From JACCXG01 sp963750935 (GTDB lineage: Bacteria > Acidobacteriota > Vicinamibacteria > Vicinamibacterales > 2-12-FULL-66-21): 64,000 bases of DNA. The position numbers and the translations under genes were made by a program. Below the pieces are notes generated by a model that did no database searches, was not told the DNA's origin, and saw only the letters and a program-made list of their open reading frames with translations. Location: positions 434,001 to 498,000 of the forward strand of contig CAVVSR010000009.1 in the NCBI GenBank assembly GCA_963750935.1. The letters are read 5' to 3'. Positions 43,158-53,258 of the stretch are shown here, one piece after another (position 1 is the stretch's first letter; each line of letters begins with the position of its first letter).

Positions 43158-46100
43158 TCAGTTCGTCACCGTCCAGATGAAGCTCTGACTGCTCGAACCG
43201 CTGCCGTCGGAAACAGTGACCGTCACGGCATACGATCCCGGGGCCGTTGACGACACCGTACCGGTGATCAGGCCCGTGGCCGCGTCGAGCGTCAAGCCGG
43301 GCGGCAGTCCCACCGCGCTGTAGGTCACCGGATCGCCGTCGGGGTCGGTGGCCGACAATTGCAGCGCGATCGGCGTATCGATCCCCGATGCCGTTCGCAT
43401 CGCATGGTGCGCAGCCACCCGCGCGGCGCTGAGCGGGCGCGAGTACACCGCCACATCGCTGATCCGTCCGTTCACGTACTGGAGGCCGCTCAGCGCCCGG
43501 CCGATCGCGATCGCGCTGGTTCCCGACGTCGGCGTGACCGAGTACACCCCGCCGCCCTTCGCCACGCTGTTCACGTAGAAGGCGATCGTCTTCGTCGCCG
43601 CCGAACGCGTCACGACGATGTGCTGCCAGGTGTTTGGAACGACCGATCCGACGGCGGAAAGCACGCCTTGATACTGGACGCCGTTACCCTGATAGAGATT
43701 GAGGCGCCGGTCGTCTCGAGCGTCAGCTCGAACTCGTGCAGGTAGTCCTTCGAGATCAGCGTCTGCCGCACTCCCGCGGCCACGTTGATCCAGAGCTCGA
43801 GGGTGAGGTCGCCAGACAGCTGTAAGGCCGCTGCATCCGGCACGCGGACGTAGGCGTTCGCGCCGTTGAACCCCATCGCCCGGCTGCCGTCAGCGAGCGG
43901 ACCTTGGTGGCCAGTCGTGACGCCACCCATGACCGCCGCTGGATGATGGTCCATGGCATCCGTGACAGTACCCCCGACGCCGTCGTGCAGCCGCCAGTAG
44001 GCAACTGGAACGTCGCGCTGGACCGCTCCCTGGTAGCTGAAGATCGCGCTGGTGGTTTGCGCGCCGGGATTCGTCAGCAGCGGTGCGCGATTGAGTCCCG
44101 TCACGGTCCACGTGAACGTACGGCTGCTCGACAGCGTGCCGTCCGTCACGGTCGCGGTAATGATATAGACGCCGGCCGCAGAAAAGACGCCGGCGATCAG
44201 GCCGGTTGCCGGGTTCAACGTCACCGGTGCCGGCAGGCCGGTGGCGCTGAAGGCGAGCGCGTCGCCATCCCAGTCCGTCGCCACCAGGGCAAGCGAAACG
44301 TTCTCGGTCGCGATCGCTGCGTGCGCGCCGGGATCGCTGAGCTGCGGCGCGTGGTTGACGTGCGAGATGCTCCAGGTGAAGGTCTTCGTATCACTCTGGC
44401 CGCCGGCGGTCGCCGTCGCCGTGACGGCGTGGGTGCCTGCACTCGCCCGCGACAGGCTTCCCGAGATCAGCCCCGTCTGCGCATTCAGCGACAGGCCGTG
44501 CGGCAGTCCGGCCGCACTGAACGTGATCGGGTCGTTGTTGGGATCCGACGCGACCAGTTGCAGGCCGGGCGACGTCGGCACCGCAATCTGCGACGCAAGC
44601 GCGTAGTGAGACGCGATCCGCGCGGCGCTGAGCACATGCGGATAAAGCGCGATTTCGTCAAGCCTGCCGTCTACGTACTGCACGCCGTGGTCGCTGCGGC
44701 CAAGCGAGATCGCGCTGGATCCCGCGGCCGCGTCGAACCCATAGGGGCCGCCGCCCTTCGACACGCCGTTCACGTAGAAGTTGACCGTCCTCGTCGAGGC
44801 TCGCCGCGTCACGACCACGTGTTGCCAGATGTTGGCCAGGACCGCGCCGGAAGTGCTCATCACATTGACCGTACCTGACCCGTTCCCGTGGTACAGGTTC
44901 AATGCACCCGTCTTTTCGAGGGTCAGCTCGAATTCCCGCAGGTGGTTCTTAGAGATCAGCGTCTGCCGCGTGGCGAGCGAGCCGTTGACCCACAGCTCGA
45001 TGGTCAGATCGCCGGTCAGCTGGAGCGCGGCCGCGTTCGGCACACGGACGAACGCGTTCGAGCCGTTGAATCGATTCGACGCGCTGCCGTCGACCAGGAC
45101 ACCCGGCTGACCAGTCGTGATCAGCCCGTAACGCGTCCCGGTGTGCTGACCAATCGCGTCGGCGGCGTCTCCCGCCACCTCCTCGAGGCGCCAGTATGCG
45201 ACCGGCCCGTCGGCTCGCACGGCCTGCACGTAATCCAGACTGTCGGCGTTGTGCTGCGGCCCGGGATTGATCAGAACCGGCGGTCCGCTGGCGACGACCG
45301 TCCAGGTGAATGACCGAGTGACAGTAGTCGTACCGTCCGACACGCTGATCGTGACCGGATAGATTCCGGCGGTCGTGTAAGACAACGCTCCGGCAATCAC
45401 ACCGGTGGCCGACGCGATGGTCACCGAGCCGGGAAGTCCTGTCGCGCTGTACGTCAGCGTGTCGCCATCCTCGTCAGTGGCGTGCGCCTGACGGGCGACC
45501 GTGGTGCCTTCGTGGTCGGTCTGATTGGCGATCGCCGTCAACTGCGGCGCGCGATTGATGTGCGTCACCGTCCACTGGAACGACTGGCTGTGCGAGAGCA
45601 CACCGTCCGAGACGGACGCGGTCACGTGATAAATGCCGGCGGCAGCCTTCGTCAGCGTGCCGGCGATCAGGCCCGTCGACGGCGCGATGGTCAGGCCAGG
45701 CGGCAGGCCGGTTGCCGAAAACGTCAGCGGGTCGTCATTGCCGTCGCTCGCAACGAGCGGCAACTCGACGGGGATGGCGATGCCGTTGGCCAGGCGCATC
45801 ACATAGTGCCTGGCGACCTGGGTGGCGCTGAGCGGCGCGGTGTAGAGCGCCACATCGTCGAGGTAGCCGTTGACGTACTGGATTCCCGACTCGCTCCGGC
45901 CGATCGAGATGGCTCGCGTGCTCGGGGTCGGGTCGGTGGTGTAGCCGACCGTCGCCCTCAGCACGCCATTGACGTAGAACTTGATCGTCCTGGCCGCCGT
46001 CGATCGCGTCACGACGACGTGCTGCCAGACGTTGGCGACGATCGTTCCCGGTGGCGAGGACAGGTGCTCGTAGACGGAGCCGTTGCCCTGGTAGAGATTC

Positions 46101-48775
46101 AGACGGCCGTCGATTTCGAGGGTCAGCTCGAATTCGTGCAGGTAGTGCTTCGAGAGCAGCGTCTGCCTGCCGCCGAGAGAGACCTTCAGCCAGAGCTCGA
46201 ACGAGAGGTCGCCCGCCAGCTGCAGATTCGTCGTGTTGGTCACGCGAACGAAGCCGTCCGCGCCGTTGAACAGCGTCGCGTGGCTGCCGTCGGACAGCGC
46301 TCCCGGTTGCGCGCCGACGATGCCGCCGAGTCGCGACGCGTTGACGAGCCCGGTGGCGTCGATGGCGACGGGCCCGCTAGGCTCCGCCAGCGGCCAGTAG
46401 GCGACCGGGTCGTCGGCCAGCACCGTCTCGGCGTAGGTCCGCGCGCCATCGTCGTTGAACTGATCGCCGGGGTTGACCAGGACCGGCGCAATCTGCGGCC
46501 TAATGAAGACGTCGAAGGCCGCGGCGCCATCACACTCGACGGACGCTCCCCGGTTACGCGCACAGACCTGCACGGTGTACCAGCCCTCGGGCGCGCCGGA
46601 CTTGTCCCAGATCCAGGTGGCCTCAGGACTGTAGAACCGAACGGCGGACCAGCGGCCCTGCGGGTCGCGCAGGTTGAACATGTACTCGTAGCTGCCGCTG
46701 CCCCCCATGGCGGTGGCCATGAAGGTCGCGGTCGAGGCGGTCAGGCCGGTCAGGGCGAGCTGCACCTGCTGGATCCTGGGTCCATAGACGCGCACGCGCT
46801 CGTGATTGCCAGCCTGATCGATCGCGAAGAATTTCAGGACCTGCCCGGGCTCGATCTGGATCGGGCCGGCGTAGACTGGCGAGCCGTCGTCGGGCTCACT
46901 GCCGTCCGTCGTGTAGTGGATCGTGGCCGGCTCGTTCGACGTCAGCGTGATTGGCTCGACGACGTTGAAGAAACCCGAGGGCTGCGACGCCGCCGTGTAG
47001 GGTGGGTCTGCGTCGACCGACCACTGCGCCATCGTCGGCTGGCCATCCCAGTTCCCCGCGGCATCCCTGGTGATCACGTGCAGCGTCGGCCGGTTGGTCC
47101 AACCGACCGACTGGATGACCAGGGCCATCACCACGGACCCTGTGAATCCCTCCGGCACGATCAGTCGCGCGTTGGCATAAGACGGCGCCTGCGTTTGATA
47201 GATGGCGTGCAGGGGTGCGTCGTACACGTCCGGAAATTCGAACGTGCCGCCCGGGGGAATCTGCAGCGTCATCGACGAGTCGCCTACCTCGGGCAACCAG
47301 TCGTACCATGACGCGACCATGTTGTCGGTCCGGGTCGCGTAGATGCCGGCGATGAACGGGTGATACGCGCCGAGCGTGCCAGGCAGCGTTTGAACCGGGT
47401 TGGTGATCAACGAGGGATCGGCCGCCAGTTCGTCGACGCCGGCGACCCGTCCGTCACGGGTCAGGTAATACACCTGAAGATCCGGATCCCACATCTCCCA
47501 GCGACCGTCCACGAACGCTTCCGCGACGACGTGCTCGGGGCCGAGCCCCCAGACCCGAGCCGGATAACCCAGTGCGCTCATCAGGTGCCGGAACAGCGAC
47601 GCACTGTCGTCGCAGTAGCCGAAGCCAATCGAGTTGAAGAACAGACCAGGCGAGTGATGCCAGCGCGCCGGCGTCAGCGGCTGGAAGTGATAGCGGTTGT
47701 CGCGGATGAACCGCCAGACACGGTGCGCGATCGGTTCGCCAGGATAGGCCGCCGGCATCTCCTGAATCTCGCGCAGGATCTCGCCGGTGGTCAGGCCGAA
47801 CCTGCCGTTGAAGGTCAGGCGGTAGTCCACCAGGCTCGTGCCGGCGTTGCGGATGCTAACGTAGGCCGATGCCGGGGTGAAGGCGCGCAGATAGTGGCTG
47901 CGGTAGTGGCCGGGCGCCAGCAATTCGTCGTGCTGGACCGCGATCTCGTAGCGCGACGCGCTGCCATCTGGCGCCCGCGACTGGACCTCGATGACCTGGC
48001 CCGACAGCGTCGGGATCGAGACGTCCTGCCCGGAATTCACTTCCTGACCGTCGACGAGTACTCGCGCAAGGGCGGTGTTGGTCCGCGGTGTCAGGGTGGC
48101 GACAGTCGCCCCGGCCGGCACCCGGAGAATGAAGCGGCGCACTCCGGGAGCGTTGGTGCCGGCGGAGAGTTTGCCGCCCGCAATCGAGAATGCGACGAGC
48201 TCGAACCGGATGCCCGGTGGCGTCTTCTCCTGCAGAACCACCTCGAGGTTGCCGACGCCAGGCCCGTCGAGGTTCACGACATTGTCGGCCTGCACCGCGG
48301 TGCGGATCCGGTTGACGGTATAGGTAACCTGAACCTGCGTTTCGAGCTGGTCGAACGTGAGTCGATCGAGGAACTCCGCAAACGCGTCGTCGGTGCTCCG
48401 CCGGCGCAGGTACTCGGCAAGATCGCGGGAGCCCACGGGTACCCGCACGTCGCCGACCGTTACATGCCCGGCGAACCGGATGGTTTTGGCGATCGGCTGC
48501 TCAGGGCCATACGGCGCGCCATTGAGGCTGACGCGATACGCAACCTTGCCGGGGGCAACGACCTGGATTTCGGGGTTGGTCTGGCTGGTCGTGCCAGTCG
48601 GCGCCGACGCGAGGGTGGCCTGTCCCTGGGCAGAGAGGGGCATCGGGCGCGCGATCACGATCGCGAGCACGAGCAGGACGCCCCACGGTCGACGACAAAA
48701 CCCGCGATGGCGGGGTTGCCCAAGAGTTAGCAACCTCGTCGCCGCCAGAATGTGCTTTGTTACGACGTCTGACAC
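43158..48775 (-). CDS. Giant secreted transglutaminase-like/LamG/Ig-repeat protein, one frameshift near 43690
   Basis: About 1,870 residues. A signal-like segment (GVLLVLAIVIARPMPLSAQ) is followed by a beta region and a papain-like transglutaminase core with Cys in GFGYCDDSASLFRHLMSALG, His in EHVVAEAFVDGRWEMWDPD and the Asp of that segment. A chitobiase/Ig-like domain (PATIHYTTDGSEPDDGSPV) and three LamG-type units follow, each with a pattern like FELWLK..., HEFELTLE and NVWQHVVVTR. These alternate with putative-Ig (He_PIG) units of the form FSATGLPPGLTI, TGLIAGTL. A -1 step at GCGCCTCAATC (one C missing) separates the last LamG half. GTG 48775 is preferred over 48874 because GAGGTG lies upstream. 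It is an adhesin or surface matrix protein. Confidence 0.8.
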
Positions 48776-49001
48776 GATCGGCACACCTCGTTTGCCCAGC
48801 CGAGCACTAAAGTCTGCCCCAACCCGGACTTTCCCGACATCATCGCCTCGCGGCAGCGCGGGCCCGATTCGCAATACAGCCCGGCAGAATCACGCGCGAT
48901 CGATCGATCGGCCGGTGACGCGGCCGGATGGCACTGCCGTTGAAGTCTGACCTGCGGGTCGTCTACTTCCGCAATGGCCATTGCGAAGCGCCAGACGACG
49001 G

Positions 49002-49039
49002 ACTGTGTTCACCCTCAACTGTGTTCACCCTCAGGTGAA
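49002..49039 (+). repeat. Tandem 16-mer followed by hairpin
   Basis: ACTGTGTTCACCCTCA occurs twice in direct succession (49002-49017 and 49018-49033). The second copy continues into TTCACC-CTCA-GGTGAA, a 6-bp stem with 4-base loop. It lies 12 bases before ATG 49051 and could be an operator or leader structure. Confidence 0.5.
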
Positions 49040-49050
49040 AGGGCTCCGTC

Positions 49051-49548
49051 ATGTGCTTCGCTCGAGTTCTCAACGTCGTCGCGCTCACGTGCCTGCTGAA
49101 CGCAGGCTTCGGCACATCCGCCGCGGCTCAAGAAATACCTGCGTTCCCCGACGCATCGAGCCTGCTGTCGGTCAGCACGGTCGAGCAGGCCCTGTCACCC
49201 CTGCCAGCGCCACCACCCGTGACAACGGCGGCGCGCGCGCGGGCCGATGCCGAGCGGCCGCCCGCACTGATGCCGCTCTACGTGTCGTTCGCCGCGCTGC
49301 AGGTGTTCGACGCGCACTCGACCACTCGCGCCATCCGCCGTGGCGCCTCGGAGGCGAATCCCGTGATGCGCGGGCTGGCCGACAAGCCAGCCGGAATGCT
49401 GGCGGTGAAGGCGGCCGGGACCGCCGGCGTGATCTACGCTGGCGAGAAAATGTGGCGCCGCAACAAGACGGCAGCCGTCGTGTTCATGCTCGCGGCCAAC
49501 TCGGCGCTCGCGTGGGTCGTGCAGCACAACTACCGCGCGGTCCGGTGA
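49051..49548 (+). CDS. DUF5658-like small membrane protein
   Basis: 165 residues. A signal peptide (VVALTCLLNAGFGTSAAA) and a Pro/Ala-rich segment precede a membrane part. The conserved-looking DAHSTTRAIRRGASEANPVM (Asp, then Glu-Ala-Asn-Pro) and two or three helices are those of DUF5658 proteins of unknown function. ATG 49051 follows the tandem 16-mer. It stands at the edge of the polysaccharide gene block but is on the opposite strand. Confidence 0.72.
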   Translation: MCFARVLNVVALTCLLNAGFGTSAAAQEIPAFPDASSLLSVSTVEQALSPLPAPPPVTTAARARADAERPPALMPLYVSFAALQVFDAHSTTRAIRRGASEANPVMRGLADKPAGMLAVKAAGTAGVIYAGEKMWRRNKTAAVVFMLAANSALAWVVQHNYRAVR

Positions 49549-49564
49549 GCGCGGCCAGCTCCGC

Positions 49565-50267
49565 CTACTGCCAGCCGATGATCTTCGTCAGCTTGTTGAG
49601 GAGGCGGTTCCTTCCCTCCGGGGCCGACGTTCTGTTCGAGCATGTCGAGGGCCTCGCCGACCGATCGGGCGATGCCTATGCGCAGCCGCTTCGCGCTCTT
49701 CTCCGTCACCTCGTCCGGCTCCGGCACGATGAGGATCGGTATGGCGCGCGAATCGGAAGCGACGTCGAGGCAGTTCTGCGGGCTGTCGTCGACGTGGTAG
49801 GTGAGTCGCAGCGCCCCCGCGGCGGCGCCGCGCGAGCCGCTGATCACGAGCACGCTCGGCATGTCGAAGCCCTGCTCACGCAGCCACTGCTGCGTCTGAC
49901 GCTGCACGGTCTGCCCGGCGGTGGCGGGACGCTGGGTGATGAAGAACACTTCCCAGCCCAGACGCAGCATCGAGTCGTGAATCCGGCGGACGGCGCCGGG
50001 ATCGAGGGGCTTGAGCGTGGCCCAGAAATCGGGTGTGCTGTGAATCACGCTCCAGACGGCGTCGCGGCGACGGCGCAAGTCACGAGGCGTCGGCTCGTCG
50101 GCGGCCGGCTGCGCTTCCGCCTGCTCTTCCTGCTTCGCTTCAACTTCCGGCGACTCCGGCGTGAGCGTCGACGATGGCCCGAACAGCTGAAGCTCGACGT
50201 CCCTGAACGCCTTGGAGAAGTCGGCGAGCACGCCGTCCATATCGAATCCGATCCGAACTACTGCCAT
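49565..50267 (-). CDS. HAD-family 5'-nucleotidase-like protein, one frameshift near 49610
   Basis: Starts at ATG 50267. The motif I nucleophile is in RIGFDMDGVLADFSKAF, motif II in FFITQRPATAG and motif IV in YHVDDSPQNCLDV. This resembles 5'(3')-deoxyribonucleotidase/NT5C relatives, with an unusual acidic insert (about residues 40-60). As sequenced, the frame runs to 49530 and overlaps the convergent gene. Removing one C from GGCCCCGGAGG gives a tail PEGRNRLLNKLTKIIGWQ that stops at 49565, before the neighbour. I take that reading. About 233 residues. The role in the adjacent polysaccharide locus is unclear. Confidence 0.75.
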
Positions 50268-50273
50268 GGTTGC

Positions 50274-51359
50274 CTACTGTCTACCCAGAATCTCGTCCGC
50301 AATGCGGCGGGCTGCCTGGCCGTCCCACAGCGGCGGCACCGCGCCGCGCTTGCCGCGCCCGCCGAGGACGTTGCTGACATGTGCCTTCAAGCACGCCATA
50401 TCATGACCGACCAGATGGTTGGTGCCGACATGGACGGTGATCGGCCGCTCAGTGTTCTCGCGAACCGTCAGGCACGGGACGCCAAGATAGGTGGACTCCT
50501 CCTGGATACCGCCCGAATCGGTGATGACGACGGTCGCGTGACGCTGCAGTCCGAGGAACTGCAGGTAGGTCAGCGGCTGCGTCAGCAGCAGCCCGGAGAA
50601 CTGCAGCTGATGATCCTTCATCCGTGCCCGAATGCGCTGGTGCACCGGAAAGATGACCGGGATGTTCGCGGCGATGTCGGTCAGCGAGTCGAGGATCTTC
50701 TCGAGCATCACGTCGTCGTCGACGTTGCTCGGCCGGTGCAGCGTAACCAGGGCGAAGGGCTTCGGGCCGGTGCCGTTCATGAGCCCGAACATCTCGAGCA
50801 GCGGCCGCGGCTGCGTCAGCGGCAGCAGGCGGATCAGCGTGTCGATCATGACGTTGCCGACGCGCTTGATCGATCGCTGCGCGACACCTTCCGCCAGCAG
50901 GTTCTCGTCGGCGTCCGCCGACGGCGTGAAGTGCCAGGTCGCCAGGCGATCGGTGACGATGCGGTTGATCTCCTCCGGCATCCGCAGATCGCGCGAGCGC
51001 AGGCCGGCCTCGACATGGCCGACGGCGATGCCCATCTTGGCCGCCGCCAGCGTCGCCGCCATCGTCGAGTTGACGTCGCCGTAGACGAGCAGCAGATCGG
51101 GACGGCGCTCGCGGAGGCAGCGCTCCATCCCCACCAGCACCTGGGCGGTCTCCTCGCCGTGCGGCGCCGATCCGACGCCCAGATTCACGTCGGGCTGCGG
51201 AATCCGCAGCTCGCGAAAGATCGCGTCCGACATGTTGACGTCGTAGTGCTGTCCCGTGTGCACGAGCGTCTGCCGGACCTCGCGCTCGGCGAGCGCGTTG
51301 AGGACCGGCGCCACTTGCATGAAGTTCGGGCGCGCACCAACTGCGTGAAGGATATGCAT
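50274..51359 (-). CDS. wecB: UDP-N-acetylglucosamine 2-epimerase (non-hydrolysing)
   Basis: 361 residues, the standard length. Family motifs run throughout: GARPNFMQVAPVLNAL at the N-terminus, VHTGQHYDVNMSDAIF, LVYGDVNSTMAATLAA, GHVEAGLRSRDLRMPEEINR with the catalytic acids, VTLHRPSNVDD and ITDSGGIQEESTYLGVPCLT. It makes UDP-ManNAc from UDP-GlcNAc in the cytoplasm. It supplies a sugar to the polysaccharide cluster. The next gene upstream (O-antigen ligase) ends about 60 bp away. Confidence 0.94.
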   Translation of the reverse strand: MHILHAVGARPNFMQVAPVLNALAEREVRQTLVHTGQHYDVNMSDAIFRELRIPQPDVNLGVGSAPHGEETAQVLVGMERCLRERRPDLLLVYGDVNSTMAATLAAAKMGIAVGHVEAGLRSRDLRMPEEINRIVTDRLATWHFTPSADADENLLAEGVAQRSIKRVGNVMIDTLIRLLPLTQPRPLLEMFGLMNGTGPKPFALVTLHRPSNVDDDVMLEKILDSLTDIAANIPVIFPVHQRIRARMKDHQLQFSGLLLTQPLTYLQFLGLQRHATVVITDSGGIQEESTYLGVPCLTVRENTERPITVHVGTNHLVGHDMACLKAHVSNVLGGRGKRGAVPPLWDGQAARRIADEILGRQ

Positions 51360-51420
51360 GAACGAGTCGTCTGAAGCCTGACGCCTGATCGGGAGCCGGC
51401 CTGCTCAATCGAGAAAACGG

Positions 51421-52941
51421 TTATGGGCCGACTTCGACCCGGATCGCGTTGGACGCCACGACCCGCAGCCGCGGTCGGGACGGTGCCGGCTGCGGCTGCG
51501 GCGCCTGCTGCCGCTCGGCGCGCGGCCTATGCAGCGCGATCGCGCAGAGAATCACGAACATCACGGCGTTGCCGGGCAGCTGCAGGCTGAAGTCGACGGT
51601 TTCCTGCAGGCCGATCGCGAACAGCCCGGTGATCGCACCCCGCCGGATCCACCAGATCGTGGTCGGCGGGTCTTCCTTCATGCGCGCGCGAATCTCGCGA
51701 GTGAGCAGCACCAGCGCCAGCAGGATCGGCACCCCCACCATGGCGCCCCCCTCGGCCAGCAGCTCGAGGTAATCGTTGTGCGACTCGCCGTAGAACTGGC
51801 CCAGATCGTGGCGCTGATAGAACCGCGCCGCAGTCTCATACGTGTTGACGCCGGTGCCGGTGGCCGGGAACACCGACGCGACGTGCAGCGCGTCGGCCCA
51901 GGCGCCGGTCCGGTTGTTGAAACCGGCCCAGTTGGCGTCGGAGAAGCGGGCGACGATGACGTCGGCGCCGACCCAGCCGATCGCGGTCACGAACAACACG
52001 ACCAGGAACACGCCGGCCGCGGTGCGACGCGATCGCCCCTTCACGCCGCGGGCGATGGTCCATCCCATCAGCATGAGCGACACCATCAGTGCCGAGATCC
52101 CCGAGCGCGACATTGTCAGCACCAGGGACATGGCCATGACCAGCGCCGCGGCGCCGAGCAGGATCAGCCGGCTCGCTTCGGGCGAGGACAGCCACAGGAT
52201 CCGATAACGCAGGCCGGGTCGCAGGCCGCGCATGCCCTGCTCGAGCCCTGCGCACAGCAGGCCGAGCGCGAGCGGCAGCGCCATCAGCATCCAGCCCGCA
52301 AAGTGATTGCGGTTGACGAAGGGACCGAACGGAATGCCGATCGCCTCCGGTTCCCAGACGCCCAGCACTTTCCCCGTGTAGAGCGGCTTCTGCACGATGC
52401 CGACCAGGGCCAGCACGACGCCGAACACGGTCAGGACTTCGACGAATCGACGCGAGGCTTCGCGATCGATGCCGAACACGCGGGCCATCCCCACCAGCAT
52501 CATCGCGAACGCGCCGTAGAGCGCGAGCGCGGCGCCGGTCGAGGCCGGATCGAGCGAGAGCGCGTGAAAGCGCACCAGGCCCGCGCCGTAGCTGAAGTCG
52601 GTGTCCGCGAGCACGCCAATCGTCTGCGGACTGATCGTCCGCAGCCATGCAAGCGGCATCGGCACGATCTGCAGCAGCATCGCCGCTCCAACCGCACCCA
52701 GCACAATCGACAGTCGGCGGCTGACGCCGGCGCCATCGCTCGTCGCGCCGGCCGTGCGGTCGGCGCGCAACCCCATGATGCCCGTCGCCGCGCAGATCAT
52801 GGCCAGCGGCCAGTATGCCCAGGGGTAGGCGCCGCCGATTGCCAGCGCGCCCCAGCACACCGCCACCATGGCGAGCGCCGACACCCGAATCGCCGCAGCG
52901 CTTCCGGCTGAAACGATGGGGACAGCCCTCGCCTTGCTCAC
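51421..52941 (-). CDS. O-antigen ligase family membrane protein
   Basis: 506 residues from GTG 52941, whose first bases overlap the stop of the zinc-ribbon gene. About twelve hydrophobic helices. The O-antigen ligase/polymerase (Wzy_C) signature is a large periplasmic loop with GVNTYETAARFYQ and FYGESHNDYLELLAEGGAM. Upstream are FGPFVNRNHFAGWMLMALPL and SLVLTMSRSGISALMVSL. It transfers or ligates polymer to an acceptor at the periplasmic face. The C-terminal tail is basic and Pro-rich. WaaL versus Wzy-like activity cannot be separated here. Confidence 0.85.
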   Translation of the reverse strand: MSKARAVPIVSAGSAAAIRVSALAMVAVCWGALAIGGAYPWAYWPLAMICAATGIMGLRADRTAGATSDGAGVSRRLSIVLGAVGAAMLLQIVPMPLAWLRTISPQTIGVLADTDFSYGAGLVRFHALSLDPASTGAALALYGAFAMMLVGMARVFGIDREASRRFVEVLTVFGVVLALVGIVQKPLYTGKVLGVWEPEAIGIPFGPFVNRNHFAGWMLMALPLALGLLCAGLEQGMRGLRPGLRYRILWLSSPEASRLILLGAAALVMAMSLVLTMSRSGISALMVSLMLMGWTIARGVKGRSRRTAAGVFLVVLFVTAIGWVGADVIVARFSDANWAGFNNRTGAWADALHVASVFPATGTGVNTYETAARFYQRHDLGQFYGESHNDYLELLAEGGAMVGVPILLALVLLTREIRARMKEDPPTTIWWIRRGAITGLFAIGLQETVDFSLQLPGNAVMFVILCAIALHRPRAERQQAPQPQPAPSRPRLRVVASNAIRVEVGP

Positions 52942-53258
52942 TGGAGATCCCGCGGCGAGAAGGTCCGCCGCCCTGCCTGGGGCGTGGTCGCGACGCTCTT
53001 GTCGACCGAGGACAAGTCGGGCACCTCGAACTGAGTCACCGGCTCGCCTTCGACACTGACGAGCGGCATCAACCAGCCGCGCCAGCCGCATCCCTCACAT
53101 CTGAAGAGCCGCTCCGCCGTCATGCCGCGACGCACGCGCTCCATCAGGCTGCGCGCGCGGGAACGATGCACACGGGCCGAAATACAGCTCGGGCAGTACC
53201 TGATACAACGCGTCTCCCTCCACCTGAGCGATCTCGTCGTCCTCGGCCGTATCCGCAC
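52938..53258 (-). CDS. Zinc-ribbon protein overlapping the upstream epimerase gene
   Basis: 106 residues from GTG 53258, with AAAGGAAG before it (ATG 53282 is possible). The recognisable part is near residue 20: YCPSC, then HRSRARSLMERVRR, then FRCEGCGWRGW. This is a CxxC...CxxC zinc ribbon of a kind I have seen in small bacterial surface-assembly neighbours. The first ~160 bases overlap the 3' end of the dehydratase gene in another frame, so either this start or that stop may be wrong. Its stop overlaps the ligase GTG. Confidence 0.5.
   Translation of the reverse strand: MRIRPRTTRSLRWRETRCIRYCPSCISARVHRSRARSLMERVRRGMTAERLFRCEGCGWRGWLMPLVSVEGEPVTQFEVPDLSSVDKSVATTPQAGRRTFSPRDLQ

Noticed and set aside
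45482..47311. 609-codon plus-strand frame opposite the giant surface protein
   Set aside because: Antisense shadow of the LamG/Ig repeats; no recognisable domain.
49530..49564. HAD protein continuing to 49530 with tail PPPQQADEDHRL
   Set aside because: That tail comes from a shifted frame; removing one C restores a conserved-looking tail ending at 49565 and removes an overlap with the neighbouring gene.
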